64,000 nt of DNA. It comes from Cephalotus follicularis (lineage: Eukaryota; Streptophyta; Magnoliopsida; Oxalidales; Cephalotaceae). Under the pieces are notes generated by a model. That model was not told where the DNA came from. It saw nothing but the letters and a program-made list of their open reading frames with translations, and did not search any database. Location: the NCBI GenBank assembly GCA_001972305.1, contig BDDD01001661.1, forward strand, positions 145,694-209,693, written 5' to 3'. Positions 34,891-45,465 of the stretch are shown in pieces (position 1 is the stretch's first letter; each line of letters begins with the position of its first letter). The position numbers were made by a program, and so were the translations under genes.

Positions 34891-37849
34891 GGACTGACCC
34901 GCACTTTGAGCATATTTTTGCATTGCATTTTGATATGAAATGAATTGATGATTGGAATATGGATGATTTTAAAGTGTTTTTATTCATTTTAGAAATTTGT
35001 ACATGATTTTATACAAATCATTATTTGGTATGAAAATATATATTTTGATAAATGTATGTTTTCAACGGATTGAAACATGGTTTTAAAGATGCAATACATT
35101 TTGATATAAATGTATTATTTCCAGTACTTTATAAACTACTTGGAAATGATTTGAAATGAATTGATTTGTTGATTGTGATTGATGTCGTACTGGCTGGGGT
35201 GACGGAGTGTCACTGATGGCTGGTGGCGGGGATGTTCTCCTAGGTGCCAGGAGATGGCTAGGGACGCCCAATTACAATGTTACTTGACACATAGTACGAG
35301 TAACACGGGTTACCATGATTGCTGAACACAGAGTGCGAGCATCATGAGTTGATTGATTTGACTTGCTTCGTGACCCGAGAGTCGGGGGCCAGAGTGAGAG
35401 TACGACGTCGGGGCCAGGAGATGGCGGCGCTCTTCGTACCGTTGATTGGATTGATTTTGTCCTTTGAGACATGATTGATGATTTGATGGTTGTAGCCACT
35501 TGGCATGGTTGCACCTATTGGCATATATGTATATACATATGTATATGTACGTGTGGCGATATATTATATATTGCATCATGAGTGCATTCATTTCATGACA
35601 TTCATTATCACTGACCTTGAATTTCATTTATGATTTAGCCGAGTGAGGACAAAGGCTAACTCCCTACTATTGCAGATTGATGCAGTGACGTGGATGTCGA
35701 CCGTACGCGGCGAATCTGTGGGGAGATGGAGTTTTATTGTTTAAATAAATGTTTTAACAATGTATTGAGACTCGTATTATTTTAGATTGATGTATTAATG
35801 GTGTTGATCGACTTTTGATCACGCCCCGTTTTTGGGCAATTGACGATGGCTCAATTATGTTAATGTTGGAATCATGTGGTATGGGACGCATGATTCGGTT
35901 TGTTTATTCAGCTTGTTGTTAAATGCTTCCGCAAATGTTAATGGAATCGAAGTTTTAAATTTTATGGTATGTTATATAAGCTGGATAATGTTATGTTGAT
36001 TGCCTTTACCGCTTTAATGTTGTCTTAATGGGGAACGGGGTGTGACAGCCTATTGTCGAATACTGACTCCTAGTCAACGTTAAAGCCTAAGATATACGTC
36101 AACGCATAAGGTACATGTCAATGCCTAAGGTACACGTTGACCCCAAAATGGTCTGTTTTGCATTCTAAGCATATATTTGCTTGCATTTTACTAGTTTGAT
36201 TCTTGGAATCATTTATTGACTGTCCTGTTGGACTGAATTACATATTACTGAAGGTTAATTACAGTTATTGATAGTGATATCTATCAACGTCTATTACACA
36301 ATAACTACTGTTTCAAGGATTTTAAACTACTGAGTGCTATATGCACAATTAAAGGTTTTCGACTACTGCTTGCAAAAGAAAACCTACTGATACTGTATTT
36401 TACTGTTTTCCTCCTATGTGAGGTACTGCCACTGTTACTCTTTCTACTGTATTGTTTCTCCAAGTGAGAACTACTACACTGTACTGTTTTCCTCCAATGA
36501 GAGGCACTGTTATTGAATTGTTACTGTTTCCTCAAAAGAGAATTTTACTGAACTGTTTTACCGTTTCTCAAAAGAAAACTACCGTTATATTACATTATTT
36601 ATGTAATATCTATACTGGACTGTACTGTTTGTGATTGATAGTTTCTGATGGTCTTGTGATCGGAGTGTATCACGGGACTACGAATGTGAGCCTAGTTGTC
36701 AGGAGTTGGCTAGAGCTTATACACCAAACTTATCTGTATTGCAAATCTTGACTGTTAGCTGCCCGTTAAATGCTGACAGTATTGTTTACCTTTTCTATCA
36801 TCATCGGAGTACATGGTGGTAGTTAAGTAGTGCATCGTTGGGGCTAAGAGTTAGCGATAGATGACACCCACTACTGGTCTTCGGACAACTGATTGCCTTG
36901 TGCAGTATTCTTGATGACTGACTGTTTGTAGCCACTTGGCATGGTTGTTTATACACATACACACACACACACCTACTGGTTTGCAACATAAACTGCTATG
37001 CATGATTACATTCATATATTCATACTCATGCATATTTCCTACTTAGCCAAGTGAGGAAAATGGCTAATACCTACAATTACAGATTAACGAAAGAAGTGGA
37101 GACTCGTTGCTGAAGCTTCTAGCTGAAGGCTTCTGTTTTAAAGTTGTTTAAGTTGTAATGTTATTGAATAGTGTAATAAGTCATACTCCGTTATGTTATA
37201 TTTACATTTCTAATATGTAATATATAACTTGTATTGTACTGAGTAAGCATGTAGTATGAGCTGCGTGCGTATGCCTTTTATATAATCCAGTATGAATGAT
37301 TGCTTCCGTTAAAGTTTTAAATTTTCTATATTTGGTAATTACTGGATTAACTGATAACCATGTGTTAAACTAAAAACGGGGTGTGACACCCCTGGTCTAA
37401 AGAGAAATATAACAATCACCAACGATAAAGGAAGGTTGAGCAAGGATGAGTTTGAGAGGTGAAGAAGAAAGTGGAGGCAAGGATGAAGAGGTGAAGAAGA
37501 AAGTGGAGGCAAAGAATGCATTGGGGAATTTCGCGTATGATATGAGGAATACTGTGATAGATGAGAAATTTGCAGGGAAATTGAAACCTGAAGATAAGAA
37601 GAAGATAGAGAAGGCTATGGATGTGACCATTGAATGGTTGGATAAAAAGGCCAGTTGGCTGAGGTTGATGAGCTTCAGGACAAGTTGAAGGAATTGGAGA
37701 ATATTTGCAATCCTATCATTTCTCAGATGTATCAGGGTGGTGGTGGTGGTGGTAGCGCGAGTGATGGGAATATGCCTGGTGGTGGTTATGGTGGAAGGTC
37801 CATTGGTTCCGATGGCGGAACTGGGCCAAAGATTGAAGAGGTTGACTGA

Positions 37850-38850
37850 AGTTGAACCAAGAGGTTTTGAATAACAGAGTGCTCTGCTTTTGTTGTTCTG
37901 TTTCTGGGGTTTACGGGTAAGGTTGGTCGAGTGTTACTTCCAAGTCTGCTCATACTTTTGTGTTGGGTTTAGTTTTTGTTTTGTAAATATAAGTTCCCTT
38001 GTTTTTATGTTTGGGGTTTAGTTTTAGTTTTGTATATACGAGTTTTTTTTTTTGTTCCTTTTTCTTAGCATGAGAAGGGGCTGTACTAATATTTTAAATA
38101 AAACCTAAATAATTTCCAAATTCTCAATGTGTTAAAAATTTCCCTAATTGAAATAAATTCCCAAGCAAAATAAATAGACCTCTAAATAGAATCTAGTCAA
38201 GCCATCAAATAGAGATACAAACTAACTAAATTGTTTGATACAAATTAACCAAGTCATTAGTGAAGAATTGGAGACTAGATTTGATAAGAATTTGTTTATA
38301 ATATGAATATGATTTTAGGATTTGTTATCATTTATAAAACAAATAAGATTTGAAAACTCTTTAGCGTAGCAATTTAAGATTGAACAAATGATGTTTTTAA
38401 TTCGTTAATGATTGTAAGCAGTTATGGAGAGTTCAATTATAGATTTATTAAAAACTCGAAACTCGTTTAATATGATTATAAGCTTATTAAGAATCAATTA
38501 TATATATTATTTTTTTATTTAAATAATTATTCTAATTTATTCTTATATTGATTTATTTTTTAATTTTTTCTCAAAAAAATTAAAAAAAAAAGAATTAAAA
38601 TTTAAATTGAATTGAATTCAAAAGATATATATTTTTTGAAATTGTTAAAATCTCGATAAAAGACTGATTATAGTTTGAACTTGATAAATCTAAATAATTT
38701 GAATTTGAACAATACATGTGACTCGTTAAAACCTTAAATAAACCGATATTTAAAACGTTAGTCCTCTCATATTTCTATACATAAAAAAAAGTGCGGATAA
38801 GGAATTTCTGTATACTTTCATGTGTTCCACTCTCTCACTATAACAAAAGC
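37850..38850. other. HSP70 3' region and IF3 promoter/leader
   Basis: To about 38100 this is the former HSP70 3' UTR, T-rich with an AATAAA signal (AAATAAAACC near 38095). The rest is AT-rich intergenic sequence ending in the IF3 leader. No element or gene recognised. Confidence 0.55.
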
Positions 38851-41800
38851 ATGGCTAGGGTAACCACCAGCTTCTCTTCCAATCCCCTATTAACCAAAAC
38901 GTCGTCGTCTCCTCCTTTCTATACAGAGTCAAAGCTCTTGGGGCTCCATTTCCGCAACCCGAATTTGACCAAAACCGAGTCATTCATATCTCTCTCCCAC
39001 ATTCCCTCAAGCTTCACCATCAACGCGCGCTATGGTGGCGGTGGGCCTCGCCCTTCGGGCATGGGCGATTCGAGACGGTCAAGGCAAGCTGTGCCCGAAC
39101 TTGACCAAGCTCTTGATATTTCTTCGATTAGGTGATAAATAAGTTAAGTAATTTATTAATTGTTATAATTATTTATTAGGATTGAAGTTGAAGTTATTTA
39201 AAGTGATTGTTTGTTTGTGGTGCGAGGTGGATTAGGTCAGCTAATGTGAGACTTATTGATGAGAAGCAAAATATGGTTAGCTTTCTTTCTTTCGAATTTT
39301 GTAATTCTGTTTGTTTGCTGAGAAAATGCAGTAAGATTATTTCTTTAATAAAATTTTGATTTTTTTTTATAAAGGTTGGAGTGGTGTCTAAAAGTGGAGC
39401 CATTCAAATGGCTGAAGAGGCTGAGCTTGATCTGGTAATTATTTTTATCAAGAAATGAAAAAGTAAAAAAACCTGATTTTGTAAGTCATGGTGTATTAAA
39501 AAAAGTGATATTTGATCATGTTAAAGTGGTTAATTCTTGATATTTTAGCTTGATCGTCTTTATAGCGTTAAAGAAAGCTACCAACTTGAATTGTTGAATG
39601 TAGGTTTTTGTACTCTCAACGACTCATGGGTTAAGTTGGTTCTTTGTTACTACCCAACAAAATCAACTTTTCAATTTCTAGGGCAGATAATTTTTTGGAG
39701 TTTCTTTTTTGGGTGGGGGGGATTCTACTTTTCAACTAACACAATTTATTTTTGTGATTTCAGTGCACAGCACGTCTTTTCTTTAGAATCCTAGATTACG
39801 TTATTTGACAATATGGATTGGAAACTTATATTTTTTGTGATATTTGTAGGTCATACTAACGCCCAATGCAGATCCTCCGGTTGTTGGAATAATGGATTAC
39901 AGGTAAGGCATATTTTGCCTATAGGTGCGATATGGAAAGTTATATCATTAGTTTTGAGTTTTCCTTGGCATATGGAAGCTATATTTTTCATTAGACTAGT
40001 TTTAATTGCGAAGCGGAAGCATGAAAGGCCAAAAGCCAATGCTGATTGGCCTTTTATTTACATTCTGCCATTAATACTTAAATCCATGTAGTTTCCTTGC
40101 TAGTGTAAGATTTTTATGCACACATGCTATTACGCTACTTCCTCCACGGCTTTAACTTCAACCTTTCAATAAAAGAAATGTTGTTCACTTTATGATGGAC
40201 CATAATGAGAAAATGATCTATTTTGTCTTTTTTAGTATTGTAGTCCTTTGTCTGTGAAACTCCCCGTAAGAAGCTCTTACAGCAATTTTTTTATGCCTAT
40301 CTAATTCAAGTTTAACTATATGATATTAAGATTACTGATTTAAGCACACACCAAAATCAAATTTAAGAGATGATATAGAGCTACATTGCAACGGAAGCAT
40401 ATTTTCTTTTATGTTGGACCTTAGGAGAGGGACACATAAATGATAATAGGGGTGTGCAATTCAAAGCTTTATGCTCTTTTATCTTCTAGTTTCAATTGTC
40501 TGCCTTAAATTGTTTAAGTTAAAAATACCAATACCTGCTTTTTACTTTTTCTCAGTAAATACAGATATGAACAGCAAAAAAGAAAAAGAGAACAACAGAA
40601 GAAAAGTGCTGGTGAAAGTCTTCTCTGTTTAGTGTTTGCAGATTTCTCTGATTCAAGCATAAAGTCTCACTTATGAGAAAAAAATACTGACAAATTTGTG
40701 CTCTTATTGTTAGCCACTCGCATGGATTTGAAGGAGCTTAAAATGGGGTAAGTTATATAATTCTATGATTGATTTTTCTTTGAGTCTTTGATCTCACTTA
40801 TTCATCAGTATATTTTTCTTTGAGGAGAAAAATGTTAACAAAACCTACCAAAAATGAAAAAAAAATGTTGGTATCTCGATTAATTGGTTTTATCATTAGT
40901 AAAGGACCATTGCAACTTTCTTTCATGTGAAGTTCTCCAAACATTCATTGATTAGCAATCTATTAAAATCTCTTTGAATCTGAAACAATGGATCGTGAAA
41001 TATACTATGGATACTAAAAGAGTTGGTATAAATTTTCCTCTTTGAGACAACCTTTTTTGTGTTTTATTTGCTATGTAGATTGTAATTGTGCAATTCTCTA
41101 AAAATGGCATGCGGAAAATATAAATTCTCCCTGATCCTTATGTCTTTGAAATTTGTGATGCATGTCGTAGGAGGTTAAAATTTGTGAAATTGTCATGAAT
41201 ATAAACTCTTCTGTGATAGTCATATAGAAGCATAATATTTAGACTAGAGTTAGTGAGTTACCGGATCAGACTTAAACCAAGTTTGGACTTTAAAAGGTGG
41301 TTACAGGCTTTTGGTTTCCTATACAACTGTATATTCCCTCTGGGGGTGGAAAATCCCCGACTATGTACAGTGTAAGATATATGGTGATTACCAAAATATG
41401 GAAGATATAGTGTTGTTAAATAAAAGTGGTGTGTCGGAATATAGGATAGCACTTTCAGTGTATTTTGGGCTGGTTTGTTCCACCTGTTTTGCTTCCTGTG
41501 GTTTCTTCAGGTAGGCTCGAATCCACATTCAATCCTATTTCCAATAAGATCAGTTGACAATTGAATCCAATTTTTCCCACATAAATCCTCTTTTTAAGTC
41601 GCCAGTTTGGCAGTGTCGTCTCTGGTTTAATCTGGTCCATTGCCTTGAGTGGCTCAGTGAAAGGAGTGCCCCCTGCCTTGAGGCTGGGTGACCAGTTCAG
41701 TGATATGAATTTCTTGTATTTTCTGAATCCAATAATGTTGCATCAGATTTTCATGTCCAGTACTATTTTCATTTTTAATATCCCATTTTTTTTATTCAAT

Positions 41801-43692
41801 TTTGATATGCCATTTTACATGGATATAAATCAATTTGTAATCAATACAGTAAAACGTAAGATATTATATTGTTATTTTACTGTCCCTGGCTCCAGTTCCT
41901 TGCTGAGTTAGTATAATCTGTCCTATGTAGTGAATTTGTTAAAATACGTACATTTTGGAAGTTTAGGCTCACAACTGATTAAGCACTATAGGTAGATTTG
42001 TTCTACTCCACTGATGCCTAAATCTATATGCCATTTGGAGAAGGTAGATCTATCCCAGATTTTAAGTTCATATCTTCGAATAGCTTTTCTGTAACAGAGT
42101 TGCTACAAGTTCTCTCTCTACTCCACTGATGCTTGTATCTGAATTCTATTTCTTTGATCATGTTTTGTTCTTCAGACCTGGAATATGTATGGTTTGTGCA
42201 TTTCTGTAATTGAAGCTTGGATGTTTCTGCTCTAGACAATGATACCTATTTTATGAAGGCGTAAATATTGTGGTTTTTCCAAACGAAGACTGTAATCTAG
42301 CTTCTGTGACTTGACTTACACTAACACATTAAATAGGTGAGACAGGTTAATAGATTGCATAAGTTGCCACATTGCTTAGTTAAGACTTAAGGTCAAGATT
42401 CTCTGAAAGATTTTTCTGGTGGAAAACCTTTTTAAGTTTTTTGTCTGGAAAAACCTTTTCCAAGTGGATTCCACACCTTAGGCAAGTAAATAGTAATGTG
42501 CTGAAATGATAATAGCTGTTGGGTCATGATGATATTCCTTTGCACAAGTGTGGTTGGCGCTTGACACCCATATAATGGTGCATCTATAATTATAAGATCA
42601 CTGAAACTCTGGGTCTTTTATGGGTTTAAAAGACTGATATGAAGGTGAAATAAAAATAGTCTGATATATGTTTTTCTGCTGTATAGTCCAGAATTATCGA
42701 GTGTGGGTGCGTGCATGTGTTTGTTTGGTTTTAGTGTTCTTGAATCTTTATCATTTCAATTCATCCACACTGTTGAGGGCCTGGGCAAAAAAAAAAAAAA
42801 GAAGAAAATAATGAGATATCGAGTACTTATGTTATTTCTTTATCTTTGCTGTGTGTACCTGCATATGTGTTTCACATTTTAATGTCATTCTAGCACCGGA
42901 AAGAGTGTTACTTATATAGGCTACTTAGCAATTTATTGATTTTTTTTTAATTGTTGCAGTTACAATATTGATCAACATGATTATGATGTGCGCTTGAGGG
43001 CTGCGCAGAAATTTTTAAAAGATGGTGACAAGGTTGCTTTTGTTTTCTTATGTTGTGAGCATATATCTTTACCCATACTATATTGACATGTGTTATTCCT
43101 TCAGGTTAAAGTCATAGTGAACTTGAAAGGCCGTGAAAACGACTTCAGGAATATTGCTATCGAGCTGATTAAACGTTTTCAGAATGATGTTGGGGAGGTA
43201 CTAATGAATTACTCTATATGATTCAGGCCAAACTGGTATAACTAATAGGAAAATTTAAAATGCCTGACCGTAATAGTATTTACTTTGAGATCAAACTGTG
43301 CTCTGGGGTATTTTGTTTAGCTTTTGTGAGGTTTAGAGTGTTTTTCTAGGAAAATCCTTGATAAGGTTGTGCTGTCTAAGGCTATTAAGGAAGGCTTAGG
43401 AGAATCAGTGCTGAAAGTGTTGTTGAATTCTGAATCTGATCTGACAAGTCTTTATATAATTGATGAATCTTCCAGATGAACTTTTCTGTTTGCTGCCATT
43501 AATTTTAGATTGTGCGTTGCCAATATTCTTTTGCGCTTTTGTTTGCAGCTTGCAACTGAGGAGAGCAAAAGCTTTAGAGAAAGGAATATGTTCATAACTT
43601 TGGTTCCAAATAAGGCTGTTCAACAGAAAGGTCAAGAACTGCCAAAGAAAAGACAAAGCTCAGTTGTAAATGAAATCTCAGCTGGTGTCTAA
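38851..43692 (+). CDS. Translation initiation factor IF-3, chloroplastic
   Basis: Nine exons: 38851-39131, 39236-39275, 39375-39434, 39850-39902, 40556-40611, 40714-40747, 42960-43032, 43105-43197, 43549-43692. They total 834 nt and 277 residues. The start at 38851 gives a Ser/Thr-rich, acid-poor leader ([20 protein letters not shown]) typical of a plastid transit peptide. The IF3 N-domain follows: [40 protein letters not shown] and [17 protein letters not shown]. The C-domain follows: [20 protein letters not shown] and [17 protein letters not shown]3 binds the 30S subunit of plastid ribosomes, blocks early joining of 50S and proofreads initiator tRNA. The neighbour MEF29/At4g30700 suggests the At4g30690 (IF3-4, SVR9-like) orthologue; At2g24060 (SVR9) is the alternative. 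Intron 6 (40748-42959) is long and holds nothing recognisable. Confidence 0.93.
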
Positions 43693-44035
43693 ATTCACTG
43701 ACGTTTGAAAGCAGTTGTCATCAACAGGAACAGGTAGCGGGAGATCTTTATTTATATTCTGGCCCTAGGTTAGGGATTTTAGAATTTGTGTACAGCAATG
43801 GTGTTATATAATCTGTATGGCATGTTAAACATATGTAACAGACGCAACTTTGAGATTAAAATTGCTTGTAAAATTTGGTTATAGAAAAAAAAAAAAAACT
43901 TTTTTTTTCAAAAACTTTCTCTTACAATGGAGAGGGAACAGATTTGTCTCCCTAGATCATTCTTATGCGTGTTTGTCGAATCAGGTTGTACATGTGTCCA
44001 ATTAATTGGCCATCACGGTGATTAATGTATGCTTG

Positions 44036-44939
44036 ACCAAACCTCCTTTGGTTGGCATGGAAATAGAGATTGTACAATACTTTTAATGAACTCTCCCTAG
44101 CTGAGCAAACGAATATTCACCATGTGTGCATGCAAATGCCCAAAAAAGAAAGCAATCTAAAAAATAAAACTTGATAATACAACTGGAAAATAACGGTGGG
44201 TTTCAGGGAAAACGCAAGGCCAACTATAGTCCTGTTGAGAGTGGGTATTCTGTCTCTAGATAGAGAGACTCCAACTTACCTACCTAACTATTTGTATTTG
44301 GCTTCGTTACTAATTTCTTGCATTTGAAGCATACTCACACATGTTTTTCCCAATTTCATAATCAGTTAAATCACTGAAGTGATGAAAGCAACGTATATAT
44401 ATATATACTATATGACCCTCAGGTTATTCACATGGGAATGTAATTATCCAGCTTATTTATAAAGAAAACAATTTGAAAGAAAATTAATTGCCTCATAAGT
44501 GAGAGATTCAAATTTCAATATTTCCCTTGAGCTAATCATCCTTATCTTCTTCTCTGGGCTCCAGTTGGTAACAACTAGAAAAAAAAACCAGTATAGTATT
44601 GCCATTATGTATTAACGAATTCTTATGACTTAATTGGATTACACTTAAGATGAAATCACAATGGCTAATTCAATTGATTTCTGAAATGTTTACGGGCCAT
44701 GAATGTTAAAGTGTTGATTGAGCAGGTAATGTAATAAGTCAGACGTAAAGCAAAACTTCTCGATTTAATGTAGCTTGATCATCAACACATTGTCAAGTGC
44801 TGATTGACAATGTGAGATGAGACATTCGAAAAAAAAAGAAAAGAAAAAAGAACCAAACCTTTTGTCCTTAAAAATTCATGCAAGCACCAAGAGTATAAGT
44901 AATTAGTAATAGTAAGAATGTTAGCTTGAATGACCTAAC
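44036..44939 (+). promoter_or_regulatory. Cluster of SMRE/AC-type MYB sites upstream of CESA7
   Basis: Matches to ACC(A/T)A(A/C)(T/C), the secondary-wall MYB-responsive element bound by MYB46/MYB83, occur at 44036-44042 (ACCAAAC), 44278-44284 (ACCTACC), 44282-44288 (ACCTAAC), 44852-44858 (ACCAAAC) and 44933-44939 (ACCTAAC). About 0.7 would be expected by chance on this strand in 1.4 kb. Function is inferred from CESA7's known regulation. Confidence 0.5.
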
Positions 44940-45005
44940 AGAAACTAAATGAACTAAATTTATGTTTGAACTTTAATTACTTTTCATTGTGGTTATAAAT
45001 GCAGA

Positions 45006-45066
45006 TAGATAATAATAATTATTATTATTATTATAATAATAATAATTATAATTATAATAATAACTG
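45006..45066. repeat. (AAT)n/(ATT)n microsatellite with inverted symmetry
   Basis: Runs of AAT are followed by ATT and AAT again, so the tract can fold on itself. A second (AAT)n run lies at 45173-45192. Both are in the CESA7 proximal upstream region. Confidence 0.8.
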
Positions 45067-45465
45067 GTGTACGACCCAACAGAAATTTAGTCCTTAATAT
45101 TACTCTAAGCCATTTTATTAGCTTCTTCAAGTATTTACAGTGCCTTTTGGTGTATAACATTAATCAACAATAAATAATAATAATAATAATAAAAAGTATC
45201 TTTTGATATCAGAAGGATACTTGAACAGCAAGAAGGTCGTTGAAGCTTGAAAAAGCCGGGAGAGAAGGGCAAAGGTAGTTGAAAAATAGAGTTAACTTCA
45301 AGGCAATGGAGACTCTGCAACCAACACACCAGTAGCTTCTCTTATTTGGACATAAATTAGGTGAGAGATAATTTAGCTCCATTTTCAATGTCCTACTTTC
45401 CTTCATAAAATCGAAACACACCCCTCATCACCACAGTCACCTTTGATTTCCACACCCACTACACC

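Larger units (their letters stand above)
33819..36047 (+). mobile_element. Solo LTR nested inside the 32570-37388 solo LTR
   Basis: 2,229 bp, starting TGTAACGCCCGGGATT and ending AACGGGGTGTGACA, with the perfect 5-bp duplication GCCTA (33814-33818 and 36048-36052). It has no coding region, primer site or repeat of its ends. Near its right end GCCGAGTGAGGACAAAGGCTAA resembles AGCCAAGTGAGGAAAATGGC in the host LTR (near 37045), so the two families are distantly related. Several short open frames here are motif-rich artefacts. Confidence 0.87.
32570..37388 (+). mobile_element. Long solo LTR in HSP70, itself interrupted
   Basis: It starts TGTAATAACCGC and ends AACGGGGTGTGACA. Flanking 5-mers are CCGCT (32565-32569) and CCCCT (37389-37393), a target duplication with one mismatch; HSP70 resumes at GGTCTAAAG exactly after it. 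About 2.6 kb of LTR surrounds a second solo LTR at 33819-36047. No primer site, coding region or second copy of the ends is seen. Confidence 0.86.
30083..37849 (+). pseudogene. HSP70: Cytosolic HSP70 pseudogene split by three insertions
   Basis: The pieces at 30083-30602, 30998-31672, 32234-32569 and 37394-37849 together cover a whole cytosolic HSP70 chaperone: [20 protein letters not shown] at the start, FDLGG and [20 protein letters not shown] in the ATPase domain, [16 protein letters not shown] in the substrate domain, and GPKIEEVD, the cytosolic C-terminal tag. The usual plant HSP70 intron near codon 71 is absent, as in heat-inducible copies or retrocopies. It is dead: in-frame stops at 30263 (TAA), 31010 (TGA) and 31079 (TAG), an extra G near 32380, and a frame change where a 22-bp segment is duplicated (37459-37480 and 37491-37512), with another near 37650. 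The inserts are 30603-30990, 31673-32233 and 32570-37388, the last flanked by CCGCT/CCCCT. The leading GGMP-type glycine tail ([20 protein letters not shown]) survives. Confidence 0.92.
43693..45465. other. Intergenic: IF3 3' end and CESA7 promoter
   Basis: The IF3 3' UTR probably ends near 43880. The remainder is the CESA7 upstream region, with five + strand matches to the MYB46/83 element (44036-44939) and AT-trinucleotide repeats nearer the gene. No other gene seen. Confidence 0.6.

Noticed and set aside
32760-36145. Regularly recurring short motifs as a CRISPR-like array
   Set aside because: Spacing and sequence are irregular, they lie inside TG..CA solo LTRs with target duplications, and the host is a plant.
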